Positions 1 to 5,072 of a stretch of DNA of 6,336 bases are shown one piece after another. Each line of letters begins with the position of its first letter. The first letter of the stretch is position 1. Origin of the DNA: Candidatus Giovannonibacteria bacterium RIFCSPHIGHO2_02_43_16 (GTDB lineage: Bacteria; Patescibacteriota; Minisyncoccia; JACPKW01; UBA11713); the NCBI GenBank assembly GCA_001778545.1, contig MFHJ01000019.1, positions 1 through 6,336 on the forward strand. Direction: 5' to 3'. The position numbers were made by a program, and so were the translations under genes. The notes under the pieces were generated by a model, which searched no databases, had not been told where the DNA came from, and saw only the letters and a list, made by a program, of their open reading frames with translations.

Positions 1-198
1 AGTTTGGCTGGGCGCGACTACCCGCGCTTTCACTTGTATATAAAAAAGGAGGGAGATGACCTTATGGTAAATCTTCATCTCGATCAGAAAAAACCAAGCT
101 ACGCCGGAGCGTCTGCCCATAGCGGAGAATACGAAGGGGAAGTTGTTGAAAAGGAAGCCAAAAGAATCCAGGAGATCTATTCCAAAATGCGCGGCTAG
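1..198 (+). CDS. Conserved protein of unknown function, C-terminal part (5' end outside window)
   Basis: The frame is open from the first base of the window to a TAG at 196-198, giving 65 residues, so the true start probably lies upstream; the TTG at position 4 is more likely an internal Leu codon. The visible part is hydrophilic and has no membrane segment. It reads as a small folded domain: an aromatic/basic strand (RFHLYIKK), a second strand containing NLHLDQKKPSY, a glycine/histidine turn with AHSGEY, then a charged C-terminal helix (VEKEAKRIQEIYSKM). From memory this resembles a small conserved hypothetical protein often seen in Patescibacteria, but I know no function for it. The codon use and the clean ending support a real gene. 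The stop codon lies within a terminator hairpin, so this gene probably ends its own transcription unit. Confidence 0.75.
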   Translation, partial: SLAGRDYPRFHLYIKKEGDDLMVNLHLDQKKPSYAGASAHSGEYEGEVVEKEAKRIQEIYSKMRG

Positions 199-214
199 CC
201 GCCCTTTGTTTTTT
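189..214 (+). terminator. Intrinsic terminator overlapping a stop codon
   Basis: Bases 191-202 (GCGGCTAGCCGC) are a perfect palindrome. They fold as a GC-rich stem with a CTAG loop, and a T-rich tract (TTTGTTTTTT, 205-214) follows three bases later. The TAG stop at 196-198 of the upstream gene lies in the loop. This is the usual layout of a Rho-independent terminator, although the stem is short. Confidence 0.6.
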
Positions 215-233
215 ATAAAAAAACTGCTAGAGT
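206..233 (+). promoter_or_regulatory. Possible promoter of the tRNA-Ser/DUF4446/infB/rbfA unit
   Basis: A TTGTTT hexamer (206-211) lies 16 bases before TAGAGT (228-233), which is preceded by TGC, an extended -10 element. Transcription would start near 240, about 17 bases before the tRNA. Both hexamers are imperfect and the first overlaps the terminator T-tract. TACTTT at 241-246 is an alternative -10. The main support is position: a new unit has to start between the terminator and the tRNA. Confidence 0.3.
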
Positions 234-256
234 AGGTGCATACTTTTTATTAGCCG

Positions 257-343
257 GGAGGCGTGGCTGAGCGGTCTAAAGCGCTGGTCTCGAAAACCAG
301 TTGGGGAGAAATCCCCTCGGAGGTTCAAATCCTCCCGCCTCCG
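257..343 (+). tRNA. tRNA-Ser (anticodon CGA)
   Basis: A full class II cloverleaf is visible. The 7-bp acceptor is GGAGGCG (257-263) with CGCCTCC (336-342), and G343 is the discriminator base, as usual for serine. The anticodon stem CTGGT/ACCAG encloses CTCGAAA, giving anticodon CGA for codon UCG. The long variable arm (301-318) has a GGGGA/TCCCC stem typical of serine tRNA. The T-arm is GGAGG-TTCAAAT-CCTCC. CCA is not encoded, since CCG follows. The DUF4446 start codon is only 18 bases downstream, so the two are probably on one transcript. Confidence 0.97.
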
Positions 344-361
344 CCGTCTTCTAAAATAATA

Positions 362-817
362 ATGACGGAACAAATTCTAATTTACATATCTCTTGCGTTC
401 GGCGCCATCGCGATCGGCTGGATCGTTTACTTTGAGTTGCGGCTTCGTCGAGTTTTCGGCGGCAGAAAAGCGAGCGATTTGGAGGACATAATGAAGGAGA
501 TAGTGAAAGAACTTGAAGATGTCGATAATTTTCGAGGAGAGATGGAAAAATATTTGGAGTCGGTTGAGCGCAGGCTTCGCAGATCGGCGCAACACGTCGG
601 GGTCGTCCGCTTCAATCCATTCCATGACGCGGGAGGAGACCAGAGTTTCTCAATCGCGATAATGGACGAGAAGAAAAACGGGATAGTCTTATCCTCTTTA
701 TACGGGAGAGAGACGTCGCGGCTTTACGCAAAACCGCTCGAAAATGCTTCTTCGCGCTATAAGCTTTCCAAAGAAGAGGAGCAGGCAATCGGTGAGGCGC
801 TAAATAAAAATTCTTAA
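362..817 (+). CDS. DUF4446 family membrane-anchored protein
   Basis: This 151-residue protein has one N-terminal membrane helix (about residues 5-24), a short basic segment, a charged coiled-coil-like helix (about 38-75), and then the conserved DUF4446 block. That block includes VGVVRFNPF (79-87), GGDQSFSIAI (91-100), NGIVLSSLYGRE (106-117) and YAKPL (122-126). The molecular role of the family is not known. The globular part is probably cytoplasmic, because the basic residues follow the helix. I chose the ATG at 362 because the longer frame starting at 263 would run through the tRNA-Ser gene. No Shine-Dalgarno site is visible before it. The TAA stop overlaps the infB ATG by one base (TAATG), which suggests translational coupling. 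nusA often occupies this position beside infB in other bacteria. Confidence 0.9.
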   Translation: MTEQILIYISLAFGAIAIGWIVYFELRLRRVFGGRKASDLEDIMKEIVKELEDVDNFRGEMEKYLESVERRLRRSAQHVGVVRFNPFHDAGGDQSFSIAIMDEKKNGIVLSSLYGRETSRLYAKPLENASSRYKLSKEEEQAIGEALNKNS

Positions 818-2295
818 TGGCTGAACAAATCAAAACAAAGCGCCCGCCGGTTGTCGTCGTGATGGGGCATATAGACCATGGCAAAACTTCGATTTTGGAT
901 AAAATCCGCGAATCAAACGTCGCTGGGCGGGAAACAGGAGGGATTACACAGCATATCGGAGCGTATAAGACTCATAATGTGACCTTTTTGGATACACCGG
1001 GGCACGAAGCATTTTCCAAGATGCGCGCAAGGGGATCCAGAGTGGCGGATATAGCTCTTCTTATCGTGGCGGCGGACGACGGAGTTAAGCCGCAGACGGA
1101 GGAAGCGCTGCAGGTGATTCAAGATGCGAAGTTGCCTTTTATTGTTGTCATAAATAAGATAGACAGGGAAACTGCGGATATTGAACGCGCTAAAAAAGAA
1201 TTAGGAGAAAAAGGCGTGATTTTTGAAGAATGGGGAGGAAAGGTCCCTTTGGCAAAAGTTTCCGCAAAAACTGGAGCGGGAATAAAAGAACTTTTGGATT
1301 TAATCCTTCTTTTGTCTGATGTTGAAGATTTGACGTGCAATCTTTCAAGCAGTGCTATCGGGGTCGTAATTGAATCTCACTTGGATTCGAGGCGCGGACA
1401 AGCCGCGACTCTTTTAGTCCGAGACGGAAAATTTAAAAAGGGCGACTGGATTTTGGCTGGGGGCGTCTTTGTTAAGACCAAGATTCTCGAAGATGAAAAT
1501 GGAAAATCTCTTAACGAGGTATTCGCTTCGGATCCGGTTCGGGTGATTGGTTTTAATGAATCAGTTAAAGTTGGTTCGGTTTTTAGCTCTTTTGATACAA
1601 AGGATAAGCTAAATGCTGTCTTGGAAGGAAATCTAGACTATAAGCCGCTCAGCCCAAAATTATCTATCCCTGAGGGAAATAAAATTGTTCCCATAATTAT
1701 CAAAGCTGACACTGCCGGTTCCATCGAGGCAATTCAAAGTCAAATTTCAAAATTAGATCTTAAGGATTTTTCCTTAGTGACGCTCCGGGCGGAAGTTGGG
1801 AACGTTTCCGAGGATGACATAAAACTTGCGTCAGCGAATAAAAATTCAATCGTAGTCGCATTCAGAGTTAAGATAGATCGCACGGCAACGATCTTACTGG
1901 AACGCTTTGGAGTCAAGGCGATGAATTTCAATCTAATATATGAACTTGAAGTTTGGCTGAGGCGTGAGCTTGAAAATATTATCGGAGAAGAAAAAGTCAG
2001 AAAAACCTTGGGCATGGTGCGAATCTTGAAAATATTTAAAGAGGATGGTTCCAAAAAAATAGTCGGCGGAACTGTTCTATCCGGGGGAATTTATCCGCAA
2101 AAGCGCTTCGTCCTCCTTCGCAGGAACTTTCCGCTCGGGGATGGCAAAATACTGGAATTGCAAATCGGAAAGATTAAGGTTAAAGAAGTTTTGAGCCCGG
2201 GAGAATTCGGCGCTTTAATTGAGCTAGGACTCGAAATCGCCACAGGAGACCAGCTCGAAGTTTATGACGAAGAAGTTGTTAAAAGAAAGCTGTGA
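817..2295 (+). CDS. infB: Translation initiation factor IF-2, short form without N-domain
   Basis: IF-2 is the GTPase that places initiator fMet-tRNA on the 30S subunit and promotes subunit joining. All GTP-binding motifs are present: G1 GHIDHGKT (17-24, with Ile where Val is usual), G2 in GGITQHIGAY (41-50, Thr44), G3 DTPGH (59-63), G4 NKID (113-116) and G5 SAK (149-151). A beta-barrel domain II follows (about 178-265), then the C1 domain (about 290-385, with IIIKADTAGSIEAI and AEVGNVSEDDI), and the fMet-tRNA-binding C2 domain (about 392-485, with GMVRILKIFK and GTVLSGGIY). At 492 residues it starts only about ten residues before the G domain, so it lacks the long N-terminal region of many IF-2 proteins (700-900 residues). 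The cysteine usual in the C2 GxECG motif is replaced (PGEFGALI, 461-468). The start overlaps the DUF4446 stop, and rbfA begins 6 bases after the TGA. Confidence 0.97.
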   Translation: MAEQIKTKRPPVVVVMGHIDHGKTSILDKIRESNVAGRETGGITQHIGAYKTHNVTFLDTPGHEAFSKMRARGSRVADIALLIVAADDGVKPQTEEALQVIQDAKLPFIVVINKIDRETADIERAKKELGEKGVIFEEWGGKVPLAKVSAKTGAGIKELLDLILLLSDVEDLTCNLSSSAIGVVIESHLDSRRGQAATLLVRDGKFKKGDWILAGGVFVKTKILEDENGKSLNEVFASDPVRVIGFNESVKVGSVFSSFDTKDKLNAVLEGNLDYKPLSPKLSIPEGNKIVPIIIKADTAGSIEAIQSQISKLDLKDFSLVTLRAEVGNVSEDDIKLASANKNSIVVAFRVKIDRTATILLERFGVKAMNFNLIYELEVWLRRELENIIGEEKVRKTLGMVRILKIFKEDGSKKIVGGTVLSGGIYPQKRFVLLRRNFPLGDGKILELQIGKIKVKEVLSPGEFGALIELGLEIATGDQLEVYDEEVVKRKL

Positions 2296-2301
2296 GCTCG
2301 C

Positions 2302-2634
2302 ATGAGCGGATTTAGAAAAGAAAAACTCGCGGAATTGTATAGGCGGGTTGCTACGGAATTTTTGCAAAAGAATATTCCAGCGACTGATTTTATCTTGGGT
2401 ATTACAAACATAGATATTTCCGATAAATTATCCCGCCTTAAGATATATTTTTCCGTATGGCCTGATCAAAAAGAGAAGGATGTGATAAAATCATTAGAGG
2501 GTTTAAAAAAGGAATTGAGAGCTGAAGTAGGAGAGAAAGTTAAGACTAAATTCGTTCCGGAAGTGGAATTTATTCTTGATGAATCGGAGAAGAAAAGATT
2601 AAAAATCGAAAAGCTCTTGAACAAAGAGAAATAA
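2302..2634 (+). CDS. rbfA: Ribosome-binding factor A (30S maturation factor)
   Basis: RbfA is a small KH-like protein that binds the 30S subunit during late maturation, near the 5' end of 16S rRNA. The 110 residues fit the family length. The pattern fits too: an N-terminal helix with a paired basic motif (LYRRVATEFL), a strand with ITNIDISDKLSRLKIYFSV, a helix (IKSLEGLKKELRAEVGEKV), then the family signature of the form FVPEVEFILDES and a charged C-terminal helix (KKRLKIEKLL). The infB-rbfA order is widely conserved and supports the call. The ATG lies 6 bases after the infB TGA with no clear Shine-Dalgarno site, so translation is probably coupled. The tRNA cluster starts 20 bases after the stop with no terminator between, so the tRNAs may be cut from the same transcript. 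Confidence 0.93.
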   Translation: MSGFRKEKLAELYRRVATEFLQKNIPATDFILGITNIDISDKLSRLKIYFSVWPDQKEKDVIKSLEGLKKELRAEVGEKVKTKFVPEVEFILDESEKKRLKIEKLLNKEK

Positions 2635-2654
2635 AGTTATAGATTAAACATTCT

Positions 2655-2726
2655 GGCCTGGTAGCCAAGTGGTAAGGCAAGGGACTGCAAATCCCTTATA
2701 CGCGGGTTCAATTCCCGCCCAGGCCT
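2655..2726 (+). tRNA. tRNA-Cys (anticodon GCA)
   Basis: The 7-bp acceptor pairs GGCCTGG (2655-2661) with CCAGGCC (2719-2725). U73 (2726) is the discriminator, an identity element for cysteine. The anticodon arm AGGGA-CTGCAAA-TCCCT gives anticodon GCA (2687-2689). The T-arm is GCGGG-TTCAATT-CCCGC. CCA is not encoded, since CCG follows. It is the first of three clustered tRNA genes. Confidence 0.97.
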
Positions 2727-2736
2727 CCGGCTGTTT

Positions 2737-2823
2737 GCCGCCGTGGCGGAATTGGTTTACGCAGAGGACTTAAAATCCTCGGCTCGAAAGGGCTTGTGGG
2801 TTCAAATCCCACCGGCGGCACCA
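2737..2823 (+). tRNA. tRNA-Leu (anticodon UAA), CCA encoded
   Basis: The acceptor is GCCGCCG (2737-2743) with CGGCGGC (2813-2819) and A73 (2820). The anticodon arm GAGGA-CTTAAAA-TCCTC gives UAA (2771-2773). A long variable arm (about 2781-2795) marks a class II tRNA, and the T-arm is GTGGG-TTCAAAT-CCCAC. CCA is present at 2821-2823, unlike the other four tRNAs here. There is no group I intron in the anticodon loop, a known insertion site in tRNA-Leu(UAA) of some bacteria. Confidence 0.97.
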
Positions 2824-2845
2824 CGAATTTTTTAGAAATTTTTTT

Positions 2846-2927
2846 GCCGAGGTGGCGAAATTGGCAGACGCGCCAGCCTTAGGAGCTGGTGGGGCAACCC
2901 GTGGGAGTTCAAATCTCCCCCTCGGCA
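2846..2927 (+). tRNA. tRNA-Leu (anticodon UAG)
   Basis: The acceptor is GCCGAGG (2846-2852) with CCTCGGC (2920-2926) and A73 (2927). The anticodon arm CCAGC-CTTAGGA-GCTGG gives UAG (2880-2882). It has a class II variable arm (TGGGGCAACCCGT-like, about 2890-2902) and T-arm GGGAG-TTCAAAT-CTCCC. CCA is not encoded, since CAT follows. It lies 22 bases after tRNA-Leu(UAA), separated by an AT-rich spacer. Confidence 0.97.
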
Positions 2928-3008
2928 CATCACAATTTTGCGTTATTATAAAAACATCGGCTCGAACCATATTTTGATTTTGGTGAAAAGAAAAATTTTT
3001 AATCATTG

Positions 3009-3017
3009 TGGTATAAT
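3009..3017 (+). promoter_or_regulatory. Likely extended -10 promoter of the PH-domain gene
   Basis: TGGTATAAT combines a consensus TATAAT (3012-3017) with an upstream TG dinucleotide. No good -35 hexamer lies at 16-18 bases, which extended -10 promoters tolerate. Transcription would start near 3024, leaving a leader of about 35 bases before the ATG at 3060. Confidence 0.5.
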
Positions 3018-3059
3018 GGTGAAAGGTCGTAACCATCTTAATTCATTAACTTGATAACT

Positions 3060-3584
3060 ATGCAACAACTTGATCCAAAATCTGTCTGGTTATTCTTCAT
3101 CGGCTCCATTTTGGGATGGCTTATTTCCATTATCATTTTAGCAATTTATGGAGTGGTCATATTATCTGATCTTGACAAAGGCACTCCTTCGTTTGGATTC
3201 TTAAATTGGTTATGGGTTGTAATCCCAGCCCTACTCATATTTTTCTGGATTTGGGCAAAGCTGACGTATCACTTTTATCGGTATGAACTTCGAGAGGACG
3301 GATTCCGTAAAGAGTTGGGGGTAATCTGGAAAAAATATGTAACCATTCCATATGACAGAATCCAGAATGTTGATATTTATCGTGGTGTGATAGCTCGTAT
3401 CTTGGGGCTTTCTGATTTGAACATCCAAACCGCTGGTGCAAGCGCGCAGGTATCCCGTTATGGGACTTGGGGGCTTGGCGCGGAAGGAAGATTGCCCGGG
3501 CTTTCCCGCGAAGTTGCGGAACAACTCCGAGATGAACTTGTAAGGCGGGCTAAACAATTGAGAACCACGAACCAAGGTTTGTAA
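3060..3584 (+). CDS. Membrane protein with bacterial PH domain (bPH_2, YdbS-like)
   Basis: The protein has 174 residues from the ATG at 3060; a TTG three codons upstream (3051) is possible but less likely, and neither has a clear Shine-Dalgarno site. Two membrane helices (about 9-35 and 47-66) with a short extracytoplasmic loop are followed by a cytoplasmic bPH_2 (formerly DUF304) domain, about 68-165. Its typical pattern is visible: YHFYRYELREDGF (70-82), then VTIPYDRIQNVDIYRGVIAR (94-113), the glycine-rich LGLSDLNIQTAGAS (115-128), and a closing helix with PGLSREVAEQLRDEL (146-160). The biochemical role of YdbS/YdbT-type proteins is poorly known; membrane-associated PH-like folds are generally thought to bind lipids or proteins. 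It is a single-domain version without the repeated PH units of YdbT. It stands alone between the tRNA cluster and a palindrome, with its own likely promoter. Confidence 0.85.
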   Translation: MQQLDPKSVWLFFIGSILGWLISIIILAIYGVVILSDLDKGTPSFGFLNWLWVVIPALLIFFWIWAKLTYHFYRYELREDGFRKELGVIWKKYVTIPYDRIQNVDIYRGVIARILGLSDLNIQTAGASAQVSRYGTWGLGAEGRLPGLSREVAEQLRDELVRRAKQLRTTNQGL

Positions 3585-3630
3585 TTGTGCTTTCTCTTTT
3601 TTCATAGAAGATTTTGCCGCCAAAGAAAAA

Positions 3631-3665
3631 CCCCGGTAGTAGAACGCTTCGCGTTCACTACGGGG
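3631..3665. repeat. Long imperfect palindrome; possible minus-strand terminator or dispersed repeat
   Basis: CCCCGGTAGTAGAACGC (3631-3647) pairs with GCGTTCACTACGGGG (3651-3665) around a TTC loop: 15 base pairs interrupted by two single-base bulges on the left arm. On the plus strand an A-tract (AAAAA, 3626-3630) precedes it and no T-tract follows. On the minus strand the hairpin is therefore followed by TTTTTCTTT, the form of an intrinsic terminator, yet no minus-strand gene leads into it. It could stop antisense transcription, be a degraded bidirectional terminator of the PH gene, or be a copy of a dispersed palindromic element. Confidence 0.6.
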
Positions 3666-3670
3666 CGTGC

Positions 3671-3700
3671 TTGAAAATTGGTTCGGACTATCTTTAATAT
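3671..3700 (+). promoter_or_regulatory. Likely promoter of the PMT-family gene
   Basis: TTGAAA (3671-3676) and TAATAT (3695-3700) are close to sigma70 -35 and -10 consensus and are 18 bases apart. Transcription would start near 3707. This lies downstream of the TTG at 3678 and so favours the GTG at 3735 as the start codon. Confidence 0.45.
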
Positions 3701-3734
3701 ACAGCACCACTTCGATAGACTCAGTGTAAACATC

Positions 3735-4892
3735 GTGGAGAAAATTATTTTTTCAAAAAAAGATTATCTATGGGCGGCGGGAATTGTCCTAGCGGCTTTT
3801 TTAATAAGAATTCCAAATTTTACATATCCGTCCGCGCCGGTCTGGGACGAATTTCATTATACAAACTACGCCATCCGCACTCTTAACGGGGAAGGAGCAA
3901 TCGACGTGCATCCGCCGTTTATGCGCTTATTTTTTGCAAAAGCCGCCATGCTTTCCGGGTTTCGCGACACAGCTTTAAAAATAAGCATAAGCGAAGACTT
4001 TAAAAGCTTCCCCTATGTTCCGTTGAGATTTATGGGCGTCGTAACGGGATCTTTATTGGCGGGGATTATTTATTTAATTTCGAAGAAAGTATTCAAAGAA
4101 AATTCCTTAGCCTTAATTCCGCCGCTTTTTGCGGTATTCGATGGCTTCTTGATTACATATTCGAGGCTTATTTTGCCCGAGATTTATATTTTATTTTTTG
4201 GATTTCTAGGAATCTTATTTTTGCTAAGTGGCGGCTTATTGCCCATTATTATCGGAGGAATATTAATCGGAATTTCTTTTTCCATCAAATGGAGCGCGCT
4301 TGGGTTTTTGGCGAGCGGGATTCTCTATCTGGTTCTTTTTAAAAAAATTAAATACGTTTTGCCGCTTATTTTGATTTCATGCCTGACTTATTTTTATATT
4401 TTTTCTTTGATAGCCCCATCAAGTCAGTTTATAAAATATCAGAAAGCTATGTACGCAGGACAATTGGCGTTTACGGAAAAAGAAATCTCTTACGCTTCGA
4501 GCCCGATCAAGTGGCCTTTTGCGGATAATCAATTCATACTTTGGGGAAACGGCAAGGACGATATCATAAAGCTTTCTCCTAATCTCTTTTCCTGGGCGTT
4601 GATTCCGTGCTCGCTCATAATTTCTCTATATCTAATTTATCGGAATAAAGATAAGAAATTAATTTTTCTTCTCGCAGGTTATTTAGCAAGCTATATTCCA
4701 TTTTTCTTAATATCGCGTCCGGTATTTTTGTACCACTATATTATCCCGTTAGTTTTCGGATTTTTGTTTGTGCCATTCTCAATTTCTTTATTGATCGATA
4801 TTTTCGAAGTCGAAAAAAAGAAGAAAATATTCGCCGTAACTCATACGGCAAACGCATTGCTTTTCTTGATTTTTATTCCGTTTATATATTAA
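3735..4892 (+). CDS. PMT-family (GT39-like) membrane glycosyltransferase
   Basis: This family transfers mannose or a similar sugar from a polyprenyl-phosphate carrier to proteins on the outer face of the membrane. I chose the GTG at 3735 (385 residues); a TTG at 3678 would add 19 residues but lies inside the predicted promoter, and neither has a Shine-Dalgarno site. After helix 1 (about 12-26) comes the catalytic acidic pair in VWDEFHYTNY (36-45, Asp38-Glu39). The PMT signature IDVHPPFMRLFFA (56-68) follows, then a long extracytoplasmic stretch. Further helices include the family-like DGFLITYSRLILPE (136-149) and GISFSIKWSALGFL (179-192). The second conserved region has SSPIKWPFADNQFILWG (255-271), and the C-terminal helices include ISRPVFLYHYIIP (326-338). 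The protein stops inside its last helix (LLFLIFIPFIY), short of the usual Pro/Gly tail, and 13 bases before tRNA-Gly. The natural substrate is unknown; surface proteins, including pilins, are a reasonable guess. Confidence 0.87.
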   Translation: MEKIIFSKKDYLWAAGIVLAAFLIRIPNFTYPSAPVWDEFHYTNYAIRTLNGEGAIDVHPPFMRLFFAKAAMLSGFRDTALKISISEDFKSFPYVPLRFMGVVTGSLLAGIIYLISKKVFKENSLALIPPLFAVFDGFLITYSRLILPEIYILFFGFLGILFLLSGGLLPIIIGGILIGISFSIKWSALGFLASGILYLVLFKKIKYVLPLILISCLTYFYIFSLIAPSSQFIKYQKAMYAGQLAFTEKEISYASSPIKWPFADNQFILWGNGKDDIIKLSPNLFSWALIPCSLIISLYLIYRNKDKKLIFLLAGYLASYIPFFLISRPVFLYHYIIPLVFGFLFVPFSISLLIDIFEVEKKKKIFAVTHTANALLFLIFIPFIY

Positions 4893-4905
4893 AATACTGG
4901 ATATT

Positions 4906-4976
4906 GCGGCCATGGTTTAGTGGTAGAATGCGTCCTTGCCAAGGACGAGACGGGGTTTCGATTACCCCTGGCCGCA
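4906..4976 (+). tRNA. tRNA-Gly (anticodon GCC)
   Basis: The acceptor is GCGGCCA (4906-4912) with TGGCCGC (4969-4975) and A73 (4976). The anticodon arm CGTCC-TTGCCAA-GGACG gives GCC (4938-4940), reading GGC and GGU. The T-arm is GGGGT-TTCGATT-ACCCC. CCA is not encoded. It begins 13 bases after the PMT-family stop codon, so it may be cut from the same transcript. It faces the convergent pilin-like operon. Confidence 0.97.
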
Positions 4977-4978
4977 CA

Positions 4979-5071
4979 TTATTTTAAGTAATTTAAAAAA
5001 ATCAAAACTAAAAGGCCTAAAACAACTAGGCCCAAGAATCCCGATATGAATTTAATGGAGTTTTTAAGCAT
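4979..5071 (-). CDS. Possible 30-residue hydrophobic membrane microprotein
   Basis: On the minus strand an ATG (5071-5069) lies one base after the TAA of the last pilin-like gene and opens a 30-codon frame ending in TAA at 4981-4979. The peptide has a basic start (MLKNSIKF), a single hydrophobic helix (ISGFLGLVVLGLLVLIFL) and a short polar end (NYLK), which is the layout of a single-pass membrane peptide. The tight coupling to the upstream stop favours translation. Against it, the frame contains the probable operon terminator hairpin (5014-5032), ends two bases from the convergent tRNA-Gly, and has only a distant AGGA as a possible ribosome site. It resembles no family I know. Confidence 0.35.
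   Translation of the reverse strand: MLKNSIKFISGFLGLVVLGLLVLIFLNYLK
5001..5032 (-). terminator. Probable intrinsic terminator of the pilin-like operon
   Basis: Read on the minus strand, GGCCTA (5032-5027) pairs with TAGGCC (5019-5014), with G-T pairs possible at both ends of the stem and a U-rich loop. TTTTAGTTTTGATTTTTTT follows directly. This is a good T-tract behind a short stem, 40 bases after the last pilin-like stop codon. It falls inside the small frame at 4979-5071, so one of the two may be chance. Confidence 0.55.
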
Positions 5072-5072
5072 T

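Noticed and set aside
263..361. Upstream extension of the DUF4446 frame
   Set aside because: It would translate the tRNA-Ser gene; the family-like membrane start begins at the ATG at 362.
2293..2295. Possible UGA recoding as in some Patescibacteria
   Set aside because: infB ends at a TGA exactly where the family should end, no gene needs in-frame TGA, and the tRNA-Gly here has anticodon GCC, not UCA.
2779..2966. 10-base repeat TCGGCTCGAA in tRNA-Leu(UAA) (2779-2788) and downstream at 2957-2966
   Set aside because: It is too short and not at a tRNA 3' end, so it does not support an attachment site or a tRNA remnant.
2770..3036. 88-codon minus-strand frame across the tRNA-Leu genes
   Set aside because: It is the antisense of two tRNAs; fragments such as RWDLNPQ and GRFELPR are the well-known false proteins produced by tRNA-Leu/Ser complements.
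3231..3710. 159-codon minus-strand frame opposite the PH-domain gene
   Set aside because: It is antisense to a clear bPH_2 gene and reads through the palindrome, with no recognisable domain.
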